Of a stretch of DNA of 64,000 nucleotides, positions 35,201 through 47,400 are shown in pieces. Source of the DNA: Turritopsis dohrnii (Eukaryota > Cnidaria > Hydrozoa > Anthoathecata > Oceaniidae); assembly GCA_027922465.2 (NCBI GenBank), contig BQMF02000137.1, positions 434,001 to 498,000 on the forward strand, read 5' to 3'. Both the position numbers and the translations under genes were made by a program. The notes beneath the pieces are model-generated. The model had not been told where the DNA came from. It saw nothing but the letters and a program-made list of their open reading frames with translations, and made no database searches. The stretch's first letter is position 1, and each line of letters starts with the position of its first letter.

Positions 35201-37715
35201 TTGATTTAAAAAAATGTATGGAATCATTTTGATATGACCAACCGATATCCAGATATCACCAATCAAAGATTTTGATGACATCACAATCCAGTCCCTCAAA
35301 AGATTTAGACCCAAATTTGCAGGTCAACCTTTTGCCAATGTTGCAAACAGTAAAAGAAGTTTTACACATATATACCTCATGCTCCTGAAAATGTCTTTCA
35401 CCCATCACACATACATTCGTTCTTCTCAACGTCCGTTCATCACCATCATCAAAAACTGTGTGCAAAAAAGTTCCAAACTCAAAATTCGTACATCTTACAA
35501 ATAGTGGCAACATTGATTCTTGGTTACTTGTTAGTTTAACACAACACCAGATGTACATTTGACAGAATCAAATTATACCAATACTATTCTGTTCTGTTGA
35601 TTAGATATTATCAAAAAGAAAACAAAAGAAAGGAAGGATTTCAATCAAAATCAACTCAACAAGTTTTTTGAAGATGCTTCCAGTGCCAAAATGAACTTTC
35701 TATTTTATAAGAAAAAAATCTTAGGGAAAATTATCAATTTCAAGGATATCCAAGGGGATTTTTATGGAGAAAAAAACCCAACAGAATTCAAGAAGATTCC
35801 AGTAGAGTGGGTACCATGCAGTCCTCTAGCTGCTTTTTTTTATTAGACACATTCAGTGGTGCTAAAGAAGACATTTGCACAGCAGCACTCAAATATATCT
35901 TACCAACAGTATATAAGCTATGATCATTCATCTTTTGAATGGTAGCATCTCTTGGTTCTTTGTCATCTTGTTTAATTTGGACAAGAGAATTTAACTAGAA
36001 ACATGAATAGAATGACAGTATAGATACATCGTATATAATGAAAATGGCATCCTATCATGTTGCATCTTATCATGTTGAAAAAAACTAAAGAATATTATTG
36101 TATTTTATGACAAACTAATGTATTGTAAGAATTGTTCACTTTTCATATTCCATGTTTGAAAAACAAATACTGTCTTGATGTTTCAATAATTAGACTAATG
36201 TAAACATGGGATTCATAATTAAATTTATGCAAATTAATAGATAGAAAAGCATTACCTTTAGATCGCCTTCAATAAATTCATCATTGATAACTGATGTTCC
36301 AGAGCCATCTTTAAATAAAACCTTTAAAAGTAAAATGTCTGTTATTAAATCCATATTTAACAAAAACAATGTTTTGCTACCATTATTTTGGTTGTAGAAA
36401 GAAAGTTGATCATTTGAACAAGAAACGTAATGGAAAAAACAGAAATAGCAAACTTAAACCAGTGTGCAACAAATCGCGTACGCGGGTATGTACATACGTT
36501 GTATTAATACAGTCGTACACAGATATTTTCACCAACATACGTTATCTTACATGATTCTTATATAGCGTACACAAGTTGTATAATGATGAAGTATTTGTAA
36601 GTTGAGAGAAGTAGATTCATTATATTTAAAAAAACAAGATCTAGTTTCATTTCCAAAAAGCACACAATTCATGGCTACCATCTTTCTTATTTGACTTGTT
36701 GTGCTGATTCTTTAGGTTATCAGTATATTTTACGCAATGTGAAGGAGTGTTAAAGTATGACATGTGCGATCAATTTTTATGAGGTCATTGCATTGCTTAA
36801 AGGTCGAAAGAAAACGCAAAGAATGTCTTGTCAACTTTCTCTCTTTTCTTTAGTTTAGGTTTCTCTGATATAATATGGATGCAAAAATACTACAGTGATT
36901 ACTCATTCTCTCAACATTGATAATGCTTGTTCCGTCTGTAAGTGCACAAGCGCAGACTTGTTTTTCCGTGCTCTGTCGGCGTACACCTCCGTGCAAGTGT
37001 GATATTGCATGGGTAGATATCTCTTGGTAACACCAGTCGACCAACTACGAAGGCAACTGGGTATACTTGGCCAGGAGTCGGTGTATTAGCCAGGAAAGAC
37101 AGATTGACTTTGTACAAGCATTATAAAAAGTACACAATTGAAAATGTCTTGACTTTTTTCATCCATGTTACATACATCTTACTTTCGGCCGAACGACCTT
37201 TACTAGGCATCTGCGTACGACAAGCTAATAACAACTTTTTATGAAAAGTTCACATACGGTATTTTAAAACATTGCGTATGCTATCGTACTTGGTAAAAAT
37301 ATGATTTGTTGCACCCTGTTAAACTATTTAAAATTACATAATCTTCAAGATAATTCAAGCAATATACGAGACATTCTGGAAGACTATCTAAGTTGTAGCT
37401 CTTTCAATTTTAATTTGAACCATCACTATACGTTCCATCTTCACCAAAGTAAGGATAAATATTGCAAGTAGTATCATAACACACCAAACAATGGAGAACA
37501 GTTATTTCCACTGAATCTCAAATCTTTAATTTCAAAATGAGGGAGTGGTGGTCTTATATAACCAATAAATACTTTGCATATAACTTTATTACATTGACAC
37601 TAACCTTGCATTTTACCAGTTTCTTCACTGACTTTATAGTAGCTTCACAAAAAGCTCCTTTAAATTTGGCACTGACAGGAGTGCCCACTTCAAGAAAAGC
37701 AGGGATATCACTTGC
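23249..37715 (-). CDS. ARID4: ARID4A/ARID4B-like chromatin regulator (RBP1 family), 5' exon missing
   Basis: Eighteen coding exons in transcript order: 37605-37715, 36256-36321, 35904-35994, 35376-35455, 32878-32934, 32766-32806, 30996-31077, 30868-30918, 28487-28554, 27853-27956, 27053-27235, 26629-26723, 26207-26301, 25216-25770, 24918-25017, 24431-24833, 23494-24318, 23249-23421. All are in phase and give at least 1,059 residues. The N-terminal RBB1NT/Tudor part has [19 protein letters not shown] and [11 protein letters not shown]. The ARID domain (~290-380) has ITKPPT and TTASYNMKT. The chromobarrel (~509-573) ends [16 protein letters not shown]. After a long acidic, Lys/Ser-rich region the C-terminus has [14 protein letters not shown], as in vertebrate ARID4. 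Known family members recruit Sin3-HDAC complexes and bind Rb. The first exon lacks Met; the ATG near 38170 is out of phase. Confidence 0.9.
25064..25185. mobile_element. Diverged palindromic MITE, CCCAGTGGGC-like
   Basis: In the next ARID4 intron. It has an imperfect fold-back layout and shares AAAGTCACTACAACAGAGG and CCTTCGCAGAG segments with the 25906-26003 element. Its termini are degraded (CCGGTAGGCAAAA versus CCAGCCGGCACG). Confidence 0.4.
25906..26003. mobile_element. 98-bp palindromic MITE (CCCAGTGGGC family)
   Basis: The left arm begins CCCAGTGGGCAAATTTGTTG and the right arm's complement begins CCCAATGGGCATAACCATC; the arms pair imperfectly across the whole element. It lies in an ARID4 intron. 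TT flanks both ends. A close relative is at 61935-62006 and a weaker one at about 25064-25185. Confidence 0.6.
29055..29547. mobile_element. hAT-like MITE, ~490 bp
   Basis: The left end CAGTGTTGCCACTGTTGTTG pairs with a right end whose complement is CAGTGTTGCCACTCTTCTGT. CAGTGTTGCCA ends are common in hAT elements. I do not see an 8-bp target duplication, so the copy is old or the ends are slightly off. It sits in an ARID4 intron. Confidence 0.55.
31561..31657. mobile_element. ~97-bp mariner-like MITE
   Basis: The left end CCGGGTGTGCCAGAATAAAA and right end TTTTTTCTGGCACACCCGG form near-perfect inverted repeats around a short centre. TA precedes the left end. The termini resemble those at 16107-16375. 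It lies in an ARID4 intron. Confidence 0.65.
31742..32372. mobile_element. 631-bp inverted-repeat element with 6-bp target duplication
   Basis: Ends are CAGCGCTGCAAATAA and its complement. ACACTC directly abuts both outer ends (31736-31741 and 32373-32378), a perfect 6-bp duplication. There is no coding frame. Related copies lie at 42667-43042 (direct, keeping the right end) and 15185-15405 (inverted fragment). CAG-type ends suggest a hAT-like source, but hAT duplications are normally 8 bp, so the superfamily is unsettled. Confidence 0.7.
34227..34257. repeat. Perfect hairpin 1 (11-bp stem)
   Basis: CATTAACTTGA and TCAAGTTAATG flank the loop TGGGCCCCG. It is nine bases upstream of a second hairpin. 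Confidence 0.8.
34266..34288. repeat. Perfect hairpin 2 (11-bp stem)
   Basis: TTATGCACCCC and GGGGTGCATAA are separated by one G. A GC-rich core set in AT-rich sequence makes it stand out. Confidence 0.8.
35170..35300 (-). mobile_element. Inverted fragment of second Helitron-like family
   Basis: On minus it matches 46560-46665: GTCATCAAAATCTTTGATTG, GGTTGGTCATA and GAGCTCTACA. It lies in an ARID4 intron just left of the 34985 boundary of the longer copy, in opposite orientation. Confidence 0.5.
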
Positions 37716-38229
37716 CTAAAACAGACATATATTTTATATATATATTACTTACTGTTGATTACTGTATTAACTTACTTAAAGTCCCTTTTTGCAGAGAGAT
37801 TATGAAATGAAAAGAATTTTTGAAAATAAGCTTTTTCCAACCAATTGTACATGCATTATAAACAGTAGATTAATCATAATTCTGCTTACTGGAAAGAATC
37901 TACAAACATAGAGGAAAGACAAACATATACGAAATATATCTATGGAATATGCAATCAATATGCAAAAACGCTTAAGCTATATGGTTTTTGCCTCATTCTT
38001 TGTTACATGCTAGCCGTCCATTTACCTCTCAATACTAATGCAAAGTTAATAACAGATAAGAAAAAGAGATTTAAAAAATTACCATTTATGTGAATTAATA
38101 ACAAGAAAATGTAGAATAAAATAACAAATAACAGTGATCTTTACAACAAAATATGCTGTTTGGTAGCCATTTTCTTCATTGAACGTTCATCAGCACAACA
38201 AAAATTTTCGATTCCCTCCTCTGTATTCG

Positions 38230-38458
38230 TCGAAATAATATGTTCGTTTCGTAATCTAATCACCAGTGCCCTAGAAGATATGCAGTCTTTCAACTGTTTA
38301 ATTTCCTAATGCTAAGGTTGGTAATAAGACGACGCTAATTAAAAATGGTATAATTAATTTGGCAACTACGATTGGTAGCCTATATTAGGAAATTCTCGTT
38401 ATTTTTGCTTTAATTATTACCACCGAATTCGTGGAAAAATAAAAAATATTCGAAACAC
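38230..38458. promoter_or_regulatory. Divergent ARID4/POLR1C promoter region
   Basis: POLR1C starts at 38459 on plus, and the first recognised ARID4 coding exon lies at 37715 on minus. The short AT-rich space between them must hold the POLR1C start and probably the ARID4 start. No TATA box or other core element is unambiguous. Confidence 0.4.
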
Positions 38459-41400
38459 ATGGCGCAGTGTGGGAAAACAAAGATGGTGGATAGAGTTAGC
38501 GAATTTCGAAGTAAAGTCAGACTTGAAGAATTTGGTGTTTCTCATGTAAGGAAACTATATATGTCGCTCTTTAATTATTATTTTTTCACTTAACTAACAA
38601 ACAGTCAGAAAGAATTGCAATGCTGTTTTCTGTGTAAGTTGTTCTCTGCATCATTTGATCATTTGGTGACCAACATAATAAAGTATGACTCATGACATGT
38701 TTTTATATGAGGACATGGTGGGTAAAAGATGTTATTTTTCACGAAATGCTGCAGAAGTGTACAATCTTAAGGAAAAATAACGTATAACAGGGTTTCTGAT
38801 GGTATTTCACAATAGGAATCTAAATGAAAATACTTAATAATGTGAAAAACGCACTTTTTATACCGTCTATCATCCTAACAACTTCGGACATCCTTCCAAA
38901 CTACGGACACGCTAAATAAACAGACCTGTCTGGTAAATGAAATGTACATAACCAATCAACTCAAGTCACAATAAATACCAAAATATTAGATAAAGCTGAT
39001 AAAATAATGTGTTGAAACACAATAAAGCGTGAAGAAGCACAATAATAAGTGATTTGAAAATAATGATAAACGTCATCCCTAAGGGATTGCAATAGTCAAA
39101 AAACTTAAAATAGAATTGTAGCAGACGGTTTCTACTTCTATTAACTTTTGAAATAACTATTGTATCTTTAATCTGTAACTGAATGAAAACCAGGTAATCA
39201 TTATCATCAAAACAAACATTGAATTTGAATATCATTACGAAATGTGAATTAAAATTAGCGAAATGTTTTGTTTACGCAATGAGCACCTGTGTATGTTCTA
39301 CAGCTACGGTAAATTCATTGCTTTTCTGTCGTGGAATGTACATGACGGATTGGTATCTGCAACGTTATTTCATGATCTCCTTGAATTTCCCAATCATTTG
39401 GTTCACACCACCGCGATAGAATCACAGTTGCGTATAAGCTTTCTAATATCACTTCATTCCCAGGACTGTTATCGATGTCTTCTAAAATTCTATTACTTAA
39501 AGTAATTAGATTATTAGGTCTGTTGTTTAGATAGAGCCTTAAACGCGTAGTTGGTCTCAAGGGTACAGTCAACTAATTTAACTGTTTCATTTTTGTTAAG
39601 TTCAGTTATGACAAGTTTTAGATTTAGTTTAATTGACAGTGCAGTATGGACTTTTACTGATGTGGTTTGTATTTTGCGGATATGTTTTTTTTATGTCCGA
39701 AGTTTGGAAGGATGTCCGAAGTTAGAACGATTGACGGTACCATCTATGTGCCAAGTTGCGGACGACCTTCGTTATTACGGACATGAAAATGTAAACAAAG
39801 ATTCTTGTCACGAAAATAGACATGCACTATTGCCAAGTTCAACATGAAACAGAGCAATAGAGAGCAATTAGCAGCAACACTTGAAGAATAATGGACCATG
39901 AAGAATCATAATGGCCTATATTTCAATACTCAGTAAGAAGTGTCCTTCCCCACTGTGATTGACGTACAAAAACTTTATTTATTTGACTTATTTTAGGATA
40001 ATTAACTTTCTAAAAGCATGAACTAAAATCATTTTCATTCCTCAACTCATTTTTAAACATTCGACCTGTTGAAGCCCTTTGTTTTGTACGATGACATTAC
40101 CGATGTTTCATGACAGAGGTGGCCACTATTATCTCTTATCCGTAGATATGGCTACCACACACAGCTCATAATAATATGTATGATTCTCAAGAGAGTAGTC
40201 TATTTTAAAAGAAATCTTTAAAGTTTAGAAAAATAAATTCTACATGGCATAGTAATTTTCTAGTATTCAAATAAATTTAATTATCTCTGAAGTTTGTTTT
40301 ATTACAATTTGGTTAACAGTACGGGATGTGCCATGTTTTGAATTTACAGACGGTTGGAATTATGTTGTGATCGATGTCCGTAATAACGAAGGCTGTCCGA
40401 AATTAGGAACATAGACGGTAAGGCATTTTAATGTCAGAATTTTCACAGTTTGTTTTTGTTGGTCGAAGTCGACCTGTTCGTTTTACGGTATCACTTAAAG
40501 TTACACTATCAATTATCCTAACTACTTTGGACAACCTTACTAATTTAGGAAGTAGATAATAAAAATAAATGGAAATATTTTAAATTTTTTTTCCACTGTA
40601 AAGGCTGATTTCCACTTACAAAGCTTCTCGAGAAAAATTTTGGCAGAGAAAAAAATTCCCAAGAAAAATTTCGCTATGTTAATTTCCACTATTTCGGAAC
40701 TATAAAGTATTTCTCAAAGAAGTTTGTTCAAAACAATATGTGACAATTCTAGGGAAAATCACTACAAGCGATAATAGCGCTTTATACAAAGTGTTAATAG
40801 CGCTAAAAGAACAATGGGTTTTAGCGCTAATTTGTTCTTATTTACAAATGTAGTAACAATATTATTGATAAATTTAGCGCTTGTAGTTTTATCATTATTA
40901 CTATTATCGCTTATAAATATCGCTCTTTACGAAAAAGCGCTAAATTTTAGCGATAAGTATTTGATTTATCACTAAATTATTCGTATAATAATGTTGGTTC
41001 AATTAATTAATGTGAAACGGACAGAATATCGAATGAGATGAAAGTGAAATCGTTAATATCATTAATACCTTCTAAGGGCACAGATTACCGTTATTATCGT
41101 CAAAAAGGTTTGTTCAAGTCTTTTGTTTATACAATTTCACATACCATGTGTTGTTTTATGAAGTTTTCAAATAACAGTGATTTAATTATTGTTTCGCCAA
41201 ATAGCAATAAATACAAAACAAACTCGCTTGTTTTGACATGATAAACTCTGATTCATTGTGTTATGACTGAACAGACGAGCGGACATATTTCTCGAGAAAT
41301 AAAAAGTTTCCGAAACACTTTTTATTTTATTTGTTATTCCGGCACCTTCAGCACAAATCTGAAAGCCAATTTAAAATACTGTGTTATTCGATTTGGTAAT

Positions 41401-44400
41401 GTATTATTTTGAAACATTTACAGGTAGCACCTGCTTGTGTATTAAATTGGACTTAATTGACTGGTTCCTATATTCAGTTGGAGATTAAAGATACAGAAGT
41501 TAGCTCGAAAGCAACCACAAGTAGAAACCATCTGCGATAATTCTTTTTTCTAGATTGTTCGATTGCCCTTCTATAAGCTCTTGGGAGAAAACTTTTACAA
41601 TATTAAAGACACATTACATTAAAAGTTTTTTCGATAGCAAAACTTTTATTATTATTCTTTCGAAAGACATTTCACTTGCACTGGGTGGAGATGTACCCTT
41701 AATTATATTGATCACAACGTTTTTAGTGATCATTATTGACTTCTGTCACTGCATCGATAATGTCTTTAGGTTCAATATTAGGATGAAGTATGAATGTAGG
41801 AAGGGAAAAATAAAAACATTTTAACTTCAGCTTGACGAGTTGCGAAAGTTCTCTTTTGAAATACTCACCTTCGTTTAAATAAAATAACAAAATAACAAAA
41901 TAAAATAACACCTGTTTCCTCCGGCTTTTCGTGAAGTTTATGTGAAAGTTTGTTTGAAAGTTGTGTTGACACACACAAGTAAACTTCAAAACCATAATTG
42001 AAAAACGTATAAAAAACACGGAAAGATGAATAATATTTATGATGAATATATTAGCAACAAATTAATTATTCTTGAATAATTAAACAAGAAAGCGCTTTTT
42101 GTGCTGCTTATATTTATCGCTAAGTTCGTCAATGTTAGCGATAAATTTAGCGCTACTTCTCGATGCGAGCGCTATTATCGCTTGTAGTAATTTTCCTTCG
42201 AATCGTCACATATGTGACAGTAAAGTGATTCATTTGAATAGATTTTTAGCTTCAAATAATGGCTTAATTGATTAAGCTATTCAAATCGCTTTTTAGCTTG
42301 TTATATTTTTCCCATAAACTGTCAAATGTGGCATTGCATCAGATTTTGATTGGTTGATACTGACATTTCGCGCGAAATAAATTATCAAAGTTGAATGAAT
42401 TCAACTACTGTTTGAACGCGAAAGAAATATATTTTTCAAGAAAAATGTTTGCACATGCGCACTTATATAAACAATGATGTAGTTCGAGCAAATATTTTTG
42501 CCATTTGCTCATATTTTAATTGGAAATCCAGCTTAATCTTTCTGTTGTGTTTACCAAAGTCTGTCGTAAAAGCTGAAATTTGTAATAGCGGCAATGTTTT
42601 TTATATATTAAAACGTTTTATGCAGCAGCAACATTAAAAACGTTTAAACGTTTTATTGTTAAAAATATTGACAACAAAGGATAACTAGGTATATTAAATG
42701 ATTATTCACCAATTTGTTGTTGCTCGGGAGAACAGCCACTGTTACTAAGGTTACTTTCCTTCATTATATTCCTTCGTTAATTTCCTTCGTTATATGAATT
42801 CATTTGTTCACCTAACGAAAGAATATGAAACCATAAGTGGTGCCAGCAGGACTCGTTTTCATGTTATTCAATTAAATTAAAAAGCATCTTAGTTTCCAGC
42901 TCCCTTCACAGTAACAGTGAAATGGAATTTTTACATTTTTCAAGTTTGACTTGACCAGCAGTATAGGCATTTGACTGTCAGACTTTGACTTTAAATGATC
43001 ACGATGACCAGCTGGTGTGAAAAAATTATTTGCAGTGCTGTAACGTAATTATTTTCAAATGTTTCCAGACGGGTTGAGTAACTGAAAATGCTTTTTGTAA
43101 ACAAAACTTAAATATCATTTTTTTTTTTTTTTTTATGTAAACACGTTTAAATGTTTTTTCGAAAACAAAAAACCCGTTTTTTACAAAAGAAAAAAAACGT
43201 TTAAGGAAAGTTTACAACGTTGTGCATATGACAGGAAAAAGTTTTTATGTTACTGAAAAAAGTTTTTTCAACAAAGTGTAAAATGTTTAAATGTTATAAA
43301 AAACATTTTATCATTTGTTTTCAAAATCCCCTGGAACATCACAATACCAATATTACGACAACAATGGAATTGAGGGATTGTGATTCACGATCTGTTTTTA
43401 CGAAGTCACAATAACGAAATGACAAAAGGTTAAACACAATCTCAAATTTCTGATAATGATCATACATTTTTTCGTTAATTCGCACCCTGAACGAGTCACT
43501 CATAATAAATTATGACTTTGGTAACTCTGTAAACATTAAAGCTATTGATTTCCTTTCGGTATTCGGAAATACACTTCAAAAATTCAAAATCTTCAAAATA
43601 ATTTAGTACCATTTAAAAATTACAGTTCCTTGAATCGTGTTGATTAAAGCATACTTTTAGAAAGTCTGTTTGTCCATCCGTGTTAATTTGTGACCGCGTT
43701 AATTTATGGTGCCTGTTAATTTTGTGTAATAAGGTATACTGCAATAGAATTAATATTTTAGTCAAAAGATCCTGGAGGGCTGCATGCACACTTTTGTTAT
43801 GGGAACTTTGTTTGCTTATATTTGGTTTCATGCTACTCTAAGAGAAAAATATTAGGAAGATCCTTTATTTTCTTTGCATTGCATATTCATCTAAAAACAT
43901 TCAATTACGGAACAATTCTTTTATGACTTTTAAGTATTACGGAGGTAAAATGATTTTCAAATTATTACGCTACGGTAGCGTAACACCATAAATGATAACT
44001 TAGGCATGATAGATCTTAGAACTCTTTGCTCTTTCTTAAAACTATGATAATTTACACTTGATAATTTACCAATAAAATTGGATCGATTTAGATTTACCGG
44101 GAAATTTAAAAAAAGTAAAAAAAAAGTATTAATCAATTCGCTTGCCGATAATTACCGATAATGTAATTAGTTAACCGGTAAAAATATCGATACTACATTG
44201 TTTATCGGTTAAATACCAGTATATTTTACCGTTAAAGCAAAATGTACTTTTTTTCCATGGACAGTCAAATATCGTTAATTTTTTTGTTTTATTCACGATA
44301 TTTTCGTTTATCATTCATATCATATATATTGTTTGTTATCAAAAATCCCTGGAACGTCATAAACAAATAGACTGCTAAATTTTATTTGCTAGTATTTAAA

Positions 44401-47400
44401 TGTTTTAAAATGGTGACATTTTTTTATGTAGGCTGCCAAAAACATCTTTGGCCTAATACTTAAAAATTTGCCCAGGTGCTTTAATCTGATGATCTTTAAT
44501 TAATGATCTGATGTTCTCATTTACCTTGCAAGTATTTCAATCAATTGTTTCTTTTGTAACTATATTAGCCATGTTAATTTCCACGAAAGTTTCCATTGTT
44601 TGGTGATGAATTTTTCATGCATTTAGACTTCTGGTTCTGACTATCCTTGTACATACGGTGGATACAAGGATGACTGGAACATCGGTAAATTTAAAGAGGT
44701 GATTTTATTTTCATCTGTATTGTGATACAATCATATTGTATTGCTGAGATTTTCCGTCATTATATTTTTTTCATATTTAGAATTTCCGAATAGACTTGGT
44801 TAAATTAAACCAAAATGAAATGGAATTTGACATGATTGGTATTGATGCATCCATTGCTAATGCATTTCGAAGAATAATGTTAGCAGAGGTAAATATATGA
44901 AATTTTCAATGAAATTTTGTAAAAATCTTTAACCTTGCATCTTCTAGCACAGATATTAAGATGTATTGCTATTCTTTGTTTCAATAGGTGTCAACCATGG
45001 CAATTGAAAAAGTATTCATTTATAACAACACATCCATCATTCAAGATGAGGTAAATAGACGTTGAATGTGATAGATTTGAGTTTACATGTTTTTATTTTT
45101 ACAAGAAACCAGATGATAAGAAACTTTAATCATTGAATTTTTTATTAGCTTAAGGAAATCTTACCATGAAATTTTGTTATTTATTTATATACGAGAAAAA
45201 TAATAACATTAGGCATTTTTGATAGTTATGAAACACTGCTACATATAATACTCCAGAAACATTCTCAGAATACAGCCACCAATACATCATTTCCACTTGC
45301 TTCTTTAATTCGAAATTCAGTAATGACCAGTTTTCATGCATCAATAGAACGTAATAGAAAAGTAAGAGATTGTCATCACTAATGGGAATCCACTTGTTTT
45401 GACCATTTTACAATCAAACTAATCACTTTTTGGTCAAACTAATGATAATGACTACAATCCAACCAAGCTGCATTTGCTGCCATGACTGTCAATATTTCTT
45501 TATTCCAGTTTCCATGCATTGTCTGACGTAATAGAAAAGTTAGAGACTATCTTCATTACTGGAGATCCACTTGCTTTCGGTCATTTTGAGACTCATAGAT
45601 TACTTTTATCCATCTTAAGGTCTACCAAAACTATTAAATACGTTTGAAAGAATGAACCAATCTATTTCAAACAAATAAAACATGTGCATTCAAATTTCCC
45701 ACGATTGACTGAGAAACTTCTCAAAAGAAAAATGGAAACCAAATATTGTTTTGTCCATCCAAGTTCATAGATGCTGTCCTTAAAATCAATTCAAGCCTTG
45801 TTTTTAATGCTTTATGAATTACTGTTTGATCAAACTAATGATAAAAATTACAATCCCAGACAAGCTGAAATTACTACCATGACTGTATTCTTACCAAATC
45901 AAACTCGCTAGTGTTGTCGTAACATATCCAGAGTGTTTTCGTTAGAGTGAACTGGTATAAGACCCAAAATTATCATCCTCCAGAAAAGGAAATTAAGTCT
46001 TTGGATTGTTTCAAAAAAGCAGAAAAAATATGTCTCAGTTTTGATTGGAGAATCCTATCAATGAGAGGGATGAAGTGAGAAACTTATATTCTAACACATT
46101 ATCTTTGTAGTCTGTTCATTTGGGAGATGCATTTGGTTTGCCTGTATCAAGTGGATAAATAAATTTTGTCCCACGCTTGTAACATACTTTAGGGAGACAT
46201 TGCCAAGAATGTGGCAGAAGTGTATAATGAGAAGTAGCATATAATGAAGGCATGTACATCATATAATAGCGAGTGTGCATCCCACTTTCATTTTAGAGAG
46301 TGACTGTTTTACTTAAATTTAACACTCGTGTTCTTATGTCCACGTAAAACCACATCGAGGTGAGAGATGTTTTCCACGATTGTTATGTAGTAGCAGTTAG
46401 TGTGACATCAGTTTTTATCAATGACAATATATCGCATCCCCAATCAAATGCGATATTTAGGGGCAAATATCTCGAGAACCAACTGATGATATTTGTGGTC
46501 TGTGATACTGGTGATGGGTTAACGCAAAATTTGGGTCTAAAAATTTTTGGGAACAGGTCTGTGTTGTCATCTTTGATTGACGATATTTCTGAAAGGGTTG
46601 GTCATACCAAAATGATCCCATACATTATTTTTATCAGTTTTTCGAGCTCTACAGCATGGGTACACTTTCTGTTTGCCATTCCAAGATTTAATTTTTTGTC
46701 CCAGGGCTGGCATACCTGGGATTTGACATGCCATAATATTTAAACTAGACACTGTAAAAAATTTTTATCTGGGTCACCAGTCATTTCATATCAGTATCCG
46801 GAAAAAACTCTGGATAAACTACTTTATCGATAGATTTTGGTTTTTATTATCTAGGTTTTAGCGCACAGACTTGGTTTGATACCAATTTATGCTGACCCCA
46901 GATGTTTTTCATTTCCACCAGAAGAGTCAGAGGAAAAGTCCTACACTGGTAAATCTAAATTAGTTATTTTGCTAATAGATGATTCCAACCACTGTACATC
47001 TTTATAGATGGTAGTGAATAGCTGCCATTTTGTAAATTATTTGGATTAGAAAAGGTGTTTCTGAAAAGTATGCATAGGAAATTGTTTGGTTTACACATTC
47101 TATCTATCTGTTTGTCTATCTATCTATCTATCTATCTATCTATCCATCTATCTATCTATCTTTGTAACAGTTTTTTGCCGTTTTCAGAAAGTTTGGATTT
47201 CAGATTGTTTGTTTATTCAGAGTAGACCTAAAACTCTATGCTAAATGTAATACAAAAAGGCCACTTTCAATATTAATTGATAAAAACGTTAACTTTTTTA
47301 CACTTGAAATATTTTTAGATGTTATTTTAGCCGTTTTATGTTGAAAACTTCCCAATTCAATCTTTTAAATTTTTCTGAACAACTTTGTAAAATATGCACA

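Noticed and set aside
39315..39572. 85-codon minus frame inside element A as possible cargo
   Set aside because: No family resemblance and no second copy to test conservation.
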